The notes beneath the pieces were generated by a model. The model was not told the DNA's origin. It was given only the letters and a program-made list of their open reading frames with translations, and did no database searches. From Dactylorhiza incarnata (taxonomy: Eukaryota; Streptophyta; Magnoliopsida; Asparagales; Orchidaceae): DNA of 64,000 bases. Both the position numbers and the translations under genes were made by a program. Location: positions 3,181,001 through 3,245,000 of the forward strand of contig JAWHQI010000028.1 in the NCBI GenBank assembly GCA_033032865.1. Reading direction: 5' to 3'. Numbering within the stretch: position 1 is the stretch's first letter; each line of letters begins with the position of its first letter. Shown here piece by piece: positions 1 through 11,387 of this stretch.

Positions 1-210
1 AGATAACAGATTTTTTTTAAAAAAAGTAAGTTTTTTTTGTTGTTTTTTTGTTCAAAACAGGAAATGTTTTTTTTTTTTTAAACAGAGAACCCTTTTTTTG
101 TAAAACAGAATTTTTTTTTTTTAACAAAAGCTAAGTAGAATTTTCAAAATACTTCAAATCAAGATCGTCGATTCACAATAGAAGTGAATCGAACCCCTCT
201 AATACCAAAC
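1..210 (-). other. 5' untranslated internal start of a copia element (partial)
   Basis: T-rich sequence with several long T runs, no ORF. Read on the minus strand, the bases just inside position 210 give TTGGTATTAGAGG, which resembles the tRNA-Met primer-binding site used by plant Ty1/copia elements (one or two mismatches to TGGTATCAGAG). This suggests that the gag-pol body of a minus-strand element lies to the left of the window. The assignment rests on the primer-like site and on the LTR-like ends of the neighbouring block. Confidence 0.4.
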
Positions 211-1423
211 TGATGTAAACTAAAATCCGAGAATTGATTTTAGAAGATAAGACTTGATTTCAGTTTTAAAACTATGTAGCGCTAGCGGAATCTCAAGAGT
301 ATTGTCATGAGTTAATTTAATCAAAAGTTTGTAAACCCGCGTAAAGCGACTATCACTTGTCCGCCTTCAACAATAAAATCAAACCATCCACAGGCGTCAC
401 AATGAGAGAGGAATCGACAATAAATGGAAACAAGTTAACGACAAAATAGAAGTAAGGTTAAGTTGGGCAAACAAGCTCTGAAATTACTAAACTTTTGCAA
501 GCATTCATAAATTTTGGACTAACAGAAATCGAGACGCGAGATGGGGTGAGGGTCATACCTTCATCAAAAGCAAAGCTGAGGGTTAAAACTTTCCCTGTCC
601 CGTAAACTGGAACAGAGGGAAAAGCAAAACTGGCGGCAGCCTGTGGAGGTGACAGGTGGCCGGGAATCGGCTGTGGAAGGCTTCAGCGACGGGAACAGGG
701 CTGGGTGGCGCTCTTCCTGCGACAGGAGCACCAGTAAGCTGAGAGGGGGCGGTTCTGGCCTCGTCGGCGAGTCCAGCGGCGGGTCTTGACGAAGTCGTCG
801 GGATTGACGTAAACGGCAGGTGGCGTCGATGGAGGGTGGAGGACAGTCGACGGGCGGCGGAAAGGTGGAGTCGGCGGCTTCTGCGGGCAATACCGAGAAA
901 CAGAGAAGTTTTTCTCCGTTTCTCGATTCTTTCCCGTCTGCTTCTTCTTTTCACGTGGGGGTATATAAAGGCAACAGGGCAGCAGTTTAATAATATTCAA
1001 TGGAAAAAACAAAGAGTCATCAGCGGCAATATTAAATGGGGCTGCAATATTAAATGGCAATTTAATAGTATTTAAAGGATGGAGTTTCAGACTTTGGAAA
1101 TTGGAATCAATGGGCCGGCTGTAGGATTCAAAGAAGTAATGAGAGGAGTTGAAAAGAGTAGGTGATTTAAATGTGAAAATAAAAATATTTAATAATTTCA
1201 TTACTTGCTTGCCCAAATTAATCCTACTCCTAATTTGACGGACCAATTTATTTAATATCTTATTGGCCGGTCACACCAATAAGTCGTACGAACGATGGCG
1301 CAAACGCGGCACAACACACAAATACACGGGAAATAAAAGACATACTTGCGCGACGACATGCGCTACAAAATATTTAAATAAAATACGATAAAGAAAAGTA
1401 ACGATGCACCTCAGGATGCATCA
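211..1423 (-). mobile_element. Probable copia 5' LTR
   Basis: The block begins TGATG and ends CATCA, a perfect 5-bp terminal inversion of the TG...CA type, and lies directly next to the primer-like site at 197-210. A TATA motif within 961-968 next to a CACGTG G-box (954-959) would place the start of transcription near 930 on the minus strand. The GC-rich stretch 590-900 would then be the transcribed leader. Short overlapping ORFs on both strands in 560-950 are low-complexity (Arg/Pro/Ser-rich) and look like chance frames in that leader. The second LTR is outside the window, so the ends cannot be confirmed. Confidence 0.45.
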
Positions 1424-2700
1424 ACTAGTAAAAACTTTATTATGATAACAAGACTACCATTTATATTAGCAAAATGAATCCACACCAGCAAACAAACAAA
1501 GCTCGTTGAAGTTGACTATCCTTCTGTTTGAAAAAAGGTTGAAGATGGGATCACTGATACAGTCCATGTGAAAACTATAAGTAGAAAATTTACCAACCCT
1601 TTAGAAGGCAGTCTAGTAAAAATTTCTTTTTTATAAGCTGCGCATATGTGATATTTATGCACCAACTTGAGGACGAGGGTTAAAATTATGATATTTTTTA
1701 CCCTAATTTCAAGTTTTCAACATTTATCCACAGCACAAAAGTGAAAGCAAGAAAAAGAGCGGATGACATCAAATGTGGAGACATTCTTAGCAAATGAATC
1801 CAATTGCATGGCTTTATAGTACTATCTCCTTGCTTTTAAAATGTATTATATATCACTACCACCCTAAGTTAAAAAACGTCTAAGATAAATTTAGCATACC
1901 CATACGCAATGAGAGTAGAAGAGTAGAAGGAAATGAGAGAGCCAACCAGAAAGGTAGAACACGAAGAGTTGTGCAATGCCGCCGTCGATGCGATGGCGGC
2001 GCAAGAGCGTCAGCGGAGGCGGAGAGTGAAAGGGACGACGATTGAAAGTTTAATATCCGCGCATATAACTGGTACCATGTTTTATTTAGCGCGGAGGCAC
2101 GCACTCCGGAGCGGACTCCAAACGACATTCAAATACAGCTAATGACTTGCCGTTAGGGTTTGTCCTTAAAGAGATTTTTAGGTGCATTCTTTCACATAGT
2201 TCTAGCTGGGGCATAAATACAGTTATATGTTCACAGATTTTACGGCGGATCTGTTATCTAAGAATACTAACAGTATTTTTAATTCAGAAAACGGTAGTAT
2301 TTTGATCAATCATGGAAAATCAACGACTTAGATGTGCTCCTCTCACCATGATCTTAGGTGAGAGTAAGGCTTCATTTGGGAGAGCGACTGCGATTTTAAA
2401 AGGAGTTGTTGTAAATGCAGATTTGTAAATGAAACTTTTAGAAAATTATTGCTGGAAATGGTGATTTGTTTGGGTAGTCTGCGTTTGCAGAGCTGTTCAG
2501 AATGGAGAACCGTTTGGCAAAACAGTAGTGTGATATTCTTGTTATTAATTTATGTTCATGCTACCAATACAAAATTTATTAGCTCGAAAAACACACACAT
2601 ACATAAAATCGAAAAACTTATATACATCAACGTTGCATAAACTCGAAATACGTGTAATCATCAGCGTAGAAAAACACATAAATCAACGTATGCAAAAACT
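1424..2700. other. AT-rich intergenic stretch, no gene seen
   Basis: No convincing coding region. A small GC-richer patch at 1930-2140 carries ORFs on both strands without family resemblance. Around 2368 the sequence aggcttcatttgggagagc resembles the outer ends of plant PIF/Harbinger elements and could be the left terminus of the transposon remnant that follows, but I found no matching right end. Confidence 0.4.
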
Positions 2701-3960
2701 TCAAATACATTCAAGCTCTGTGTAGTTGTTCGACAATGGAGTCACGCAGCGCCGACATCTCATCAACACCAACTCGAATCCCTCTGACATGATCTTCACT
2801 TGAGTTTGTTCTTCTTTGAAGGCCCGCGGGGTAAATGAAATGATCGTCTTCATCACAAGCTCGAAAATGAGCGTTTGAGCGGGATGATGTCTACGAATAT
2901 AATTATGCAAAGTCATTGTTGCAATTACAATGTCTCGTTGCTTTGCTAAAGTATATGGCGGCATATCCCTAAATATCTTTCACTTCTTTTCCATACTCCA
3001 AATGACCGTTCTATAATACTACGTAAGGAAGAGTGAGCTTGGTTGAATACTTCACGTCGTCCTTGTATAGGCTTACTACCCCTTCTGAAATCAGGTAAAT
3101 GATACCGTGTACTTGAATATGGTTTTAAAAAACCACGTTGCAGTGGATTTCCGGCATCAACCAAATAATATTTACCTACAAAATTATTTAATAAGTGAGT
3201 CTAATGACAATAACTAAATAGTAGGATTAAAAACTAATGAAATCTTAAAATATTAAAGTCTTACCTGGTGGTGGATACGAAAAATTATAACTCGGATCCA
3301 TAAGAGCACGTTGAAATATGCGACTGTCATGAGTATAACTCTCCCAACCAGCTATTACAAATGTGAAACACATATTGAAATCACAAACCGCCATAACATT
3401 CTGCATTGTTGTACCATGCCGACCAATGTAGGAAATTTGTTGATCAGCTGGAACTCGAGCATTCACATGTGTTCCATCAATAGCTCTTATACAGTCTTTA
3501 AAGAACGGCATGTATCGAGCATCATTTAGAATTTGTGGGGGAATATCAATGAAAAGATGATCTACAGGAATGATGACATCATAAGATAATCTCTTAATAG
3601 CAGTGATACTCTTTGCAAAATATCCACTTATAGTTTTTGTAGAGTGTTGAAATCATTCGCTTGCAAGTTTCATAGATACATTATGACCTAAAATGTGCAG
3701 TGTCATTGCAAGCACTTCTCTTGGCAGAGTTCTCCTGGATCCTTGCAATTCATATTGTTGTGTGAGGAGTAATAACAAATCTCCAAATATGAGCTTCGAC
3801 ATTCTAAAAGAACTGAAAAATCTACTAGGGTGCCCATCGAGAAGTTCACCAACCCATCTAGACCCTGTTTGTGTTGATGTCATGCAAGGTCTATTTGCGG
3901 ACGATGAGGCCTCGAATAACTAATAACCAACTGATGTTAAATATTGTTGACCACAGATTG
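2701..3960 (-). pseudogene. PIF/Harbinger transposase remnant, copy 1
   Basis: DDE transposase of the PIF/Harbinger (HARBI1-like, DDE_Tnp_4) family, which cuts and pastes the element at a 3-bp target in the nucleus. Reading leftwards, the 3653-3883 ORF is the N-terminal helical part. The 3245-3511 ORF holds AIDGTHV (first catalytic Asp) and the conserved THDSRIF block. A GT-AG intron of 89 bp follows (3176-3264). Then come MVDAGNP (second Asp) and IIERSFGVWK (catalytic Glu) at 2946-3164, and LHNYIRRH at 2701-2964. The frame is broken between the first two ORFs and again near 2955, so it cannot make a full protein. Its partner gene lies just to the right. Confidence 0.85.
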
Positions 3961-4304
3961 CTTTATTACGATTAACCCAGCCAACTACTACCTGCTGAGT
4001 CTCCTCATTAGAACTGTCACTGCGATTCGATGAAGACATGATAAATCTGCACATATTAATAAAATATTACATTGCCAAATTTTGGACATATTAATAAAAC
4101 ATTACGAATTACAAAACATTACTTGATGCTAGGAGGATCCATCATGTCCAACATATTGTCAAACAGAAGAAACATTTCTAGAACGAAGAAGACATAAAGT
4201 ACATCATAGAAGAAACATAAAATACAACTACTAAAGAAGAAACATAAAGTCCAACATATTGTTCGCTTAATATAGTGCATCACAGAAGAAAACATAAAGT
4301 ACAA

Positions 4305-5250
4305 CTACTTCAATTTTTTTTCATAGCGAATCTGTAGCCATTTAAGTCTTCGATCCGCTCGAATGCTCATGAAAGTTTCTCTGTATTGTTTCTCTCTTAG
4401 AAACATGGTGCAGTAGTTGTGGAAGTCAAAGTTGGACTCCTCCATAACCTCTGGATATGTTTCGAGTTCTGTAGCTTCAGGGATTGTGTATAAGGACGGA
4501 GTTATTTTGATGCTAGGATGATCTATCATGCAACGCCCAATTATGTGCGATGTTTCTGTTATCTCATACATAGTGGCACTCATTGGCTTCTTGGTTGTCG
4601 CCTTATTTTTTCCTATATCCTTCCTTTTTTGCTTCCTTCTGCAGATCTTGGTAACTCCTCTACGTTTCTGTGTGCCATCTTCTTAAGATAAGTCATGTTC
4701 ATCAATGGATTCGTTCCCAACCTTTCTAGAATTTGGTGCCCATGCAATATCCTCAGTTGCTACGACCTCACTAAACATCATATCTAGTTTCTCTTCTAAT
4801 TCGGGGGATATACTAGCATACTGAAACTCTCTAGCACCTGGAAATACCAGATATAAATACATATTTGATTAATTATCCACAATGATTGTACACTATAAGA
4901 ATGAAATATATATATATATAATTACATTGAGTCGTTCTTTCCACCATTCTTCAGAAGCAACAATAGTTTTGCGAATCGGATCCCAGCCTAAGTCTGTCTC
5001 ACGTCCCTTTAGCTCTCGCCATAACTTCCACTCTTTCTTTAACTGATCTCACTTATTCTTCATTTGAGTTCGATCATATGTCTTCCCTGTGCGTACAAGG
5101 AAATTATTTATCAGGTTGATCCACCCATCCCTGCTAAAAGTGTGTTGTGGGGCGATTACCCAACTCTATTTCTTTCAGACAAAGATCACAAAATATCATA
5201 ACATCTTTGACCTCCCAATTTGCACAAACACCGTATTCTCGATGTTTACC
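4305..5250 (-). pseudogene. MYB/SANT-like DNA-binding partner gene of PIF/Harbinger, broken
   Basis: Autonomous plant PIF/Harbinger elements carry a second gene with a MYB/SANT-like domain that helps the transposase bind the ends. Minus-strand translation of about 5250-4925 gives a recognisable domain containing GWINLINNFLVRTGKTYDR, KKEWKLW and ETDLGWDPIRKTIVAS. It is interrupted by two in-frame stops, one just before QGWINL and one at a position where the family has Trp (KNK-stop-DQLKK). A GT-type splice donor follows ERLN near 4925. The C-terminal exon is the 4305-4583 ORF, containing FLREKQYRETFMSI. The order with the transposase matches a single decayed element. Confidence 0.75.
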
Positions 5251-5329
5251 CATACTTACTCAACTGGATGGAAGAATAATAGAAAAACTATTAATACAGA
5301 CACCGTACATACAAACACCATACATACAA

Positions 5330-5707
5330 AACACACAACACATGTACATCAACACTTTACACATACACACACATATAGCACACACACACATACAACACAA
5401 CGCATAACACACAAACCCACCATCCATACAAAACACTTAACACACACACGCACACACAAACACTTAACACGCACACACACAACACTTAACACACACACAC
5501 ACATACAACCATCCACACAACACTTAACACACACACATACAACCATCCAACCAACACTTAACACACACACATACAACCATCCATCCAAACACACACACAC
5601 ATACAAACACTTAACACACACACACACAACACTTAACACACATACACACATACAGCCATCCATACAACACTTAACACACACACACATACAACCATCCATC
5701 CAACACT

Positions 5708-5757
<50 letters not shown>
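5330..5757. repeat. CA-rich minisatellite, left part
   Basis: Tandem variants of a roughly 25-35 bp unit built of cacttaacacacacac followed by atacaaccatcc, ending in a pure (CA)n run at 5711-5757. The array resumes directly after the solo LTR, at 7979. ORFs predicted here (His/Thr-rich on plus, Cys/Val-rich on minus) are translations of the repeat and not genes. Confidence 0.9.
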
Positions 5758-5759
<2 letters not shown>

Positions 5760-7978
5760 TAACACCTCAATTTATTTAAAATTGCTTATGGGGTGCGTTT
5801 AGAGGGTTTGGGGTGCGGATAGGGGGTGGTGTGAGGATAGCCATTTGTGCAAGGGCTTTAAATAAAAACCCAAACCTAGCCTCCTCCCCATTTCCCGAGC
5901 AGCCCTCTCCCCGATCTCCCTCCTTCTCAGATCGCGTGAAACGGCGCAGCCCTCCCGATCTCCCTCCTCTCATTTCCTCTCTCCCGACGGCAAGGAGCCG
6001 AGCTCCTCTCGTGTGGAGAAGTCGCCTGGAGGAACTCCCTCACCCGAGTCCCTCTTCTCCCCTTCCCGTCGCCGCCTAGGGCAAGGAGGACCCAGCTCCC
6101 CCTTCCTCTCCTTTTCTCCCGTCGACAAGGAGGAGTCGAGCCCCTCTCCTCTCTCTCGTTTTGTTGTTGGAAGGAGAATCCCGAGCCGAGTCCTCTCCTC
6201 CTCTCTTTGTCCCGGCCGCCGCCGGTTAGGAGAAGGCCGACCCCTTTGGGTTGGGTGTTGCTGTGTGCGTAGCCGTGGTGCTTGAGCTTGGCCGGCGAAG
6301 TGCGAGGAAGAACTCACGTGGTCATTTCGGAGCTCGGACCGGTGTGCGGAAACCAAATCCGTGGTGTTCAACCTATGGTTCAGAAGTGACGTCTAAGGGT
6401 AACGATCTCTTCTACCCTCATTTGGACGTGTCCTAGTCCTTTTCCGTGCATCGTTGAGGCCCCTACCCAAAAGGGTGAGGTCGTGGCCTCCGACGGGTCG
6501 ATTCGTGTTATCCCCGTCAAATCTTGCATACATGTAGATTCCATGCATAAAATGGGCGTAGGCGCGCTGTGTGAAGCCCATCTGAGACGGTTCGTCCGGA
6601 TTGGTGATGCTTTTTGATATTATGCGTGTCGGGGGAAAACTCCGTGTTGATATCCTGCTTCGTAGGACTAGAGGGTGCTACTGCATGCGCAGCAACGCCT
6701 GGGGTGTGCCCCGGGGAGCACCCGAAGTTAGAAACAGAAATGGAGTTTCTGTTCACTATCGCCGGCGTTAGCGTTATCGCTGGGCGGTAGCTCCCAGACT
6801 TGGTTCTGGTGAATTTGTGTGTTCTGAGGCAGTGGGAGTGCTACTGCATGTACAACAATGCTTGGGGGTGTGCCCTGGGAAGCACCCACAGCTAGAAGCC
6901 AAAATAGGGTTTCTGTGCGCTACCGTCAGGCGTTAGCATTAACGCCGGCAATAGCTCCCAGACTGAGTTCTGGTGATGTTGTTGTGCCCACCTGTTGAGA
7001 GGACCTGAGGCCTGTGTGCCCGACCTGTGAGGGTGTCCTGGTGGATGACTTAGCGGCCCGTAGAGCCGGCTAATTGAGAATACCTGGGCTGAGGGGACGC
7101 CATACCCGCTCTTCATGTTGTACAACGAGAGCTGTGAACAACGGGCATTTGGCGAACCTGAAACCGCACCATTGCAGCACCTGATTAGTGAGTCTCGTAC
7201 AGCATGTCGGGAAGCAATGGGAAAGAGTCTTCGGACTACGGGATGTTCACAATTAAAGTACGGGAGAGCCCTGGTATTCGGGCCACCGACTTTAGCCTCG
7301 AAGGGCAAAGCCATCGAGAATGGATGGTGGTGGAAGGCGGAGTACACCAAAGAGTGCCTGAGAGCAAGAGACGTGGAGGCCATTCCCACGTTTGTGAATG
7401 TTGCATATGTATGAACTATTGTGGGCTTTGCTAGTCGCACTCTTATATATATATGCTGCTGGGGTTGTTTTGCAGGGATGGTTAGAACTGCCGCCCCCTC
7501 GAAGGGGTGAGGTCGTTATAATTTGGTCAGCTTTAGCTGACCGTTGCCCTGTTTTGCCACCGTTTTTGGTGGGCTTGTTGTACAGGTGTTGGACCGAGCG
7601 GGAACATATCGGGCTCATAGCGGGCTGAAGCCCTTGTGCTGCTACGGCCCTTGAAGGCCTTTTAATGTTCTTTTGCTTTTCATGTATGGCCGGCCTGCGT
7701 GCCGATGTTGGTAAATTGTAAGGCCGTCGTGCCTAAATTTTGTTGTATAAAACATTTCATTCCAAGTAATAGAAGTGGACATACCCGGGTTCGGGTTTTG
7801 TGGTTTATATTTCTTGTCTCTCTCTTTTGCTTCCGCATAGAATGCTCTGAGTTAGGCTTCGTTGTTTAGAGTTGAATGATATCCCTTATTGTGACGTTCC
7901 CGTTCGTTTTGTTGTATATGACGTGGGGCCCCAGCCGGACCTTCTGTCATATGCTTCTTAACGGATGAGGGTGTTACA
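5758..7978 (+). mobile_element. Gypsy solo LTR
   Basis: A 2.2 kb block starting TGTAACACC and ending GGTGTTACA, flanked on both sides by the 5-bp duplication CACAC (5753-5757 and 7979-7983), so it is a complete integration reduced to one LTR by recombination. It is related in reverse orientation to the LTRs of the gypsy element at 8991-18416. For example, the 7115-7440 region matches the reverse complement of 9540-9850. A TATA-like tttaaataaaa lies at 5857-5867, ahead of a GC-rich leader. It differs from those LTRs by a 164-bp tandem duplication (about 6674-7001) and by a different U3 start. Confidence 0.9.
6674..7001 (+). repeat. 164-bp tandem duplication inside the solo LTR
   Basis: Two diverged copies begin with gtgctactgcatg at 6674 and 6838. 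The corresponding stretch occurs once in the related LTRs (about 9980-10140 and 17120-17280, reverse strand). The copies have drifted, so the duplication is old. Confidence 0.8.
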
Positions 7979-8110
7979 CACACACAAACACTTAACACAC
8001 ACACAAACACTTAACATGCACACCCACAACACTTAACACACACATACAACCATCCATACAACACTTAACACATACACACACACAAACACTTAACACACAC
8101 ACGCAACATA
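7979..8110. repeat. CA-rich minisatellite, right part
   Basis: Continuation of the 5330-5757 array, displaced by the solo LTR. It shows the same cacttaacacacac and acaaccatcc words and grades into simple A/C-rich DNA at 8110-8285. Confidence 0.85.
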
Positions 8111-8284
8111 CCACACACAAACACATAACAATCACAACAAGAAAAAATCCCATAGAAATACAATCACAATAAGAAACAATCTCATATATATTACTGCATA
8201 GACTACATAAAACCCCATAATCCTTATTATTGCATAGAACTACACATACAATCCCATAAAAATAAAAAATAAAAAAGAACAACC

Positions 8285-8990
8285 CCAATCCTTACCAGAA
8301 ATGCTCTACTTTGATCTACATTTGATCTGGCATTAGTAAGGGTTTGACTTTGGCATCATCTTCTCTGATGTGCCCCTAGGTAAATCAAATGTTTGTCATT
8401 ATCTCAATCCCTGGAAATAACATCTGAGCGGGGTGGATGTCTACAAATATAGTTATGCAAAGTCATTGTTGCATTCACAATGTCACTTTATTTTGTTAAA
8501 CTATGTTGAGGCATATCCCTAAGTATAACTCACTTCTTCTTCCAAACATCAAGTGCTCATTCTATGACGCTACACAATGAAGAATGGGCCAGGTTGAATA
8601 TTTCATGCCTTCCCTGCACAAACCGACTTCCTCTTGCAAAATCTGGTAAATGATACTTTGTATCTGAATACGGTTTTAGAAAGTCGCACTGTTGTGAATA
8701 TCCAACATCAACCAAATATTTTTTTCCTGTAAAATATTTACCTGTAGTTAGTATAATGCAAGCGGAAGAACAAAGTTATGCAAATCGAAATATTTAAAAT
8801 TATCAGGATGTGGATATGGGAAATTGTAACTTGCGTTCATAAGGGCACGCTGAAAAACAAGACTATCATGAGTTGAACCCCACACAAATGTGAATCACAT
8901 ATTGAGTCGCAAACTACCATAACATTTTATGTTGTTGTACCATGTTATCCAATATAAAAAACTTGTTGTTCAGCAAGAACTCGTGCATCC
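8285..8990 (-). pseudogene. PIF/Harbinger transposase remnant, copy 2, C-terminal part
   Basis: Nucleotide similarity to copy 1 is clear across 8430-8720 versus 2880-3170 (shared words include tatgcaaagtcattgttgca and ggcatatccctaa). It holds the transposase end coding the second Asp and Glu regions. It is frame-broken throughout. The remaining N-terminal part resumes at 18417 on the far side of the inserted gypsy element, and the duplicated CATCC (8986-8990, 18417-18421) marks the insertion point. Confidence 0.75.
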
Positions 8991-11282
8991 TGTAACACCC
9001 ACATCCGTTAAGAAGCATATGACAGAAGGTCCGGCCGGGGCCCCACGCCATATACTACCAAACAAACGGGAACGTCACTTAATTGAAATACCAAATGACA
9101 CTAAACAACGAACCTAACTCAGAGCATTCTATGCGGAAGCAAAAGAGAGAGAGACCGGATAAACCCCAAAACCCGTACCCGGGTATGTCCACTTCTAATA
9201 ATATGAATAAAATGTTTTACACAATAAAAGAGGCATGACGACCTTACAGTTTACCAACATCGGCGCGCAGGCCGGCCATACATGAAAAGCAAAGGACATC
9301 AAAAGGCCTTCAAGGGCCGCAGCATCACAAGGGCTTCAGCCCGCTAAGAGCCCGCTATGTTCCCGCTCGGTCCAGCACATGTACAACAAGCCCATCAAAA
9401 ACGGTGGCAAAACAGGGCAACGGTCAGCTAAAGCTGACCAAATTATAACGACCCCACCCCTTCGAGGGGGTGGTAGTTCTAACCATCCCTGCAAAACAGT
9501 CTCAGCAGCATATATATATAAGAGTGCGACTAGCAAAGTCCACAGCGGTTCATACATATGCAACATCACAAACGTGGGAATGGACCCCATGTCCCGTGCT
9601 TTCAGGCACTCTTTGGTGTACTCCGCCTTCCACCACCATCCACTCTTGATGGCTTTGCCCTTCGAGGCTAAAGTCGGTGGCCCAAATACCAGGGCGCTCC
9701 CGTACTTTAATTGTGAACAATCCGTAGTCCGAAGACTCTTTCTCATTGCCTCCCGACGTGTTGTACGAGCCTTACTAGTCAGGTGCTGCAATGGTGCGGT
9801 TTCAGGTTCGTCAAATGCCCGTTGTTCACAGCTCTCGTTGTACAACACGAAGAGCGGGTATGGCGTCTCCTTAGCCCAGGTATTCTAAATTAGCCGGCCC
9901 TACGGGCCGCTAAGTCATCCACCAGGACACCCTCACAGGTCGGGCACACAGGCCTCAGGTCCTCTCAACAGGTGGGCACAACAAAATCACCAGAACCAAG
10001 TCTGGGAGCTGTCGCCTGGTGATATTCAATATCGCCAGTGACAGTAAACAGAACTCCTTTTCCGCTTCTAACATCGGGTGCTTCCCGGGGCACACCCCCA
10101 GGCGTTGCTGCGCATGCAGTAGCACTCTCTAGTCCTACGAAACAGGATATCAACACGGAGTTTCCCCCCGGCACGCACAATATCAAAAAGCATCACCAAT
10201 CCGGACGAACCGTCTCGGATGGGCTTCACACAGCGCGCCTACGTCCATTTCACGCATGGACTCTACATGAATGCAAGATTTGACGGGGATAACACAAATC
10301 GACCCGTCGGAGGCCACGACCTCACCCTTTTGGGTAGGGGCCTCAACGATGCACGGAACGGACTAGAACATGTCCAAATGAGGGTAAAGAGAATCGTTAC
10401 CCTTGCGAGCCGCTTCGGAGCCATAGGTTGAACGCCACGGATTTGGTTTCCGGACACCGGTCCGAGCTCCTAAATGACCACGTGAGTTCTTCCTCGCACT
10501 TCGTCGGCCAAGCTCAAGCACCACGGCTACGCACGATGAAGGCGGAAACCCTTGCTGCTCCCCGCCAGTGCTTCCAATCGGCCACCTCCAACCAGTGCAA
10601 GAGCTCTATCCCTAGTCGACAAGGGGCTCGGTTCGGGCTTCTCCTTCCAGCAGCAAAACAAGAAAGAGAGAAGGGGGCTCGGGTCCCTCCAGGCCGACAA
10701 GAGAGAGGCCAGGCCGACGAGAGAGAGGAGGGAGGAAGCTTCTTCCTCTTAGCTTGCGGCTGCCCTAGCTCCAGGAAATCGAGAGAGAGAGAGAGAGGGA
10801 GAAGAAGAGGGCTCGGGCTCCTCCTAGCGGTTGTTCCACGTACCGAGAGCGAGAGAGATCAGGAGGGGGGAAAACGAGAGGAGCGAGATCGTGAATGAGA
10901 GGGAGAGGGGGTATTAGGGGTTTTATCAAAACCCTAGCCCATCCCTGCTATCCGCAGTGCTCCTAACAGCACCCCACTAATGATTCGATCGGCCCGATCT
11001 CCTTCTCCGCTCAAATTCGAGGAGCAGAGTAAACAGGGCGCACGAGCATCGGCGCACAGTCAGTGGTCGTGCGCGAAGCACCTCCACTGATCGTGCGCGC
11101 TTACCGCAATAGCACTCTGTTTTCTTGCGGATTAACGCACGATCGCTGGCGCACGATCACCGGTCGTGCGCGAAGAGAAACAATGGTCGTGCGCGAAGAG
11201 CTGCTATGAAATTCCAGCCTATTCCGAGCGCAGCACCACCTCTCCGCCTAACTCGCTGAACTACGATTTTTGGGGTGTTACA
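8991..11282 (-). mobile_element. 3' LTR of the Tekay-like gypsy element
   Basis: A 2,292-bp LTR, TGTAACACCC...GGTGTTACA, directly repeated at 16116-18416. It includes a GC-rich leader-like block (10420-10900), a TATA-like gataaaaccc on the minus strand near 10930, and a U3 block (11055-11200) with about five copies of a cgtgcgcgaag-type word in both orientations. A purine tract for plus-strand priming (TAAGGGGGGTGGAGT on the minus strand, 11283-11297) lies directly beside it. ORFs inside it are not genes. Confidence 0.93.
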
Positions 11283-11387
11283 ACTCCACCCCCCTTAAAA
11301 GAATTTCGTCCCGAAATTTGTAAAAACAGGCATATACATGTATATCCAAAAAGGACTTTACATAAAGGAAAAAAAGAGAGATAAACG

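Noticed and set aside
583..1246. ORFs of 108-187 codons on both strands
   Set aside because: Low-complexity Arg/Pro/Ser frames in a GC-rich LTR leader; overlapping frames on opposite strands and no family resemblance.
5089..5802. Long ORFs rich in His/Thr (plus) and Cys/Val (minus)
   Set aside because: They are translations of the CA-rich minisatellite and have no independent coding signal.
9336..9888. Overlapping 170-codon ORFs on both strands, repeated at 7115 and 16604
   Set aside because: They are parts of one LTR family, open on both strands in places and differing in frame between copies, so not protein genes.
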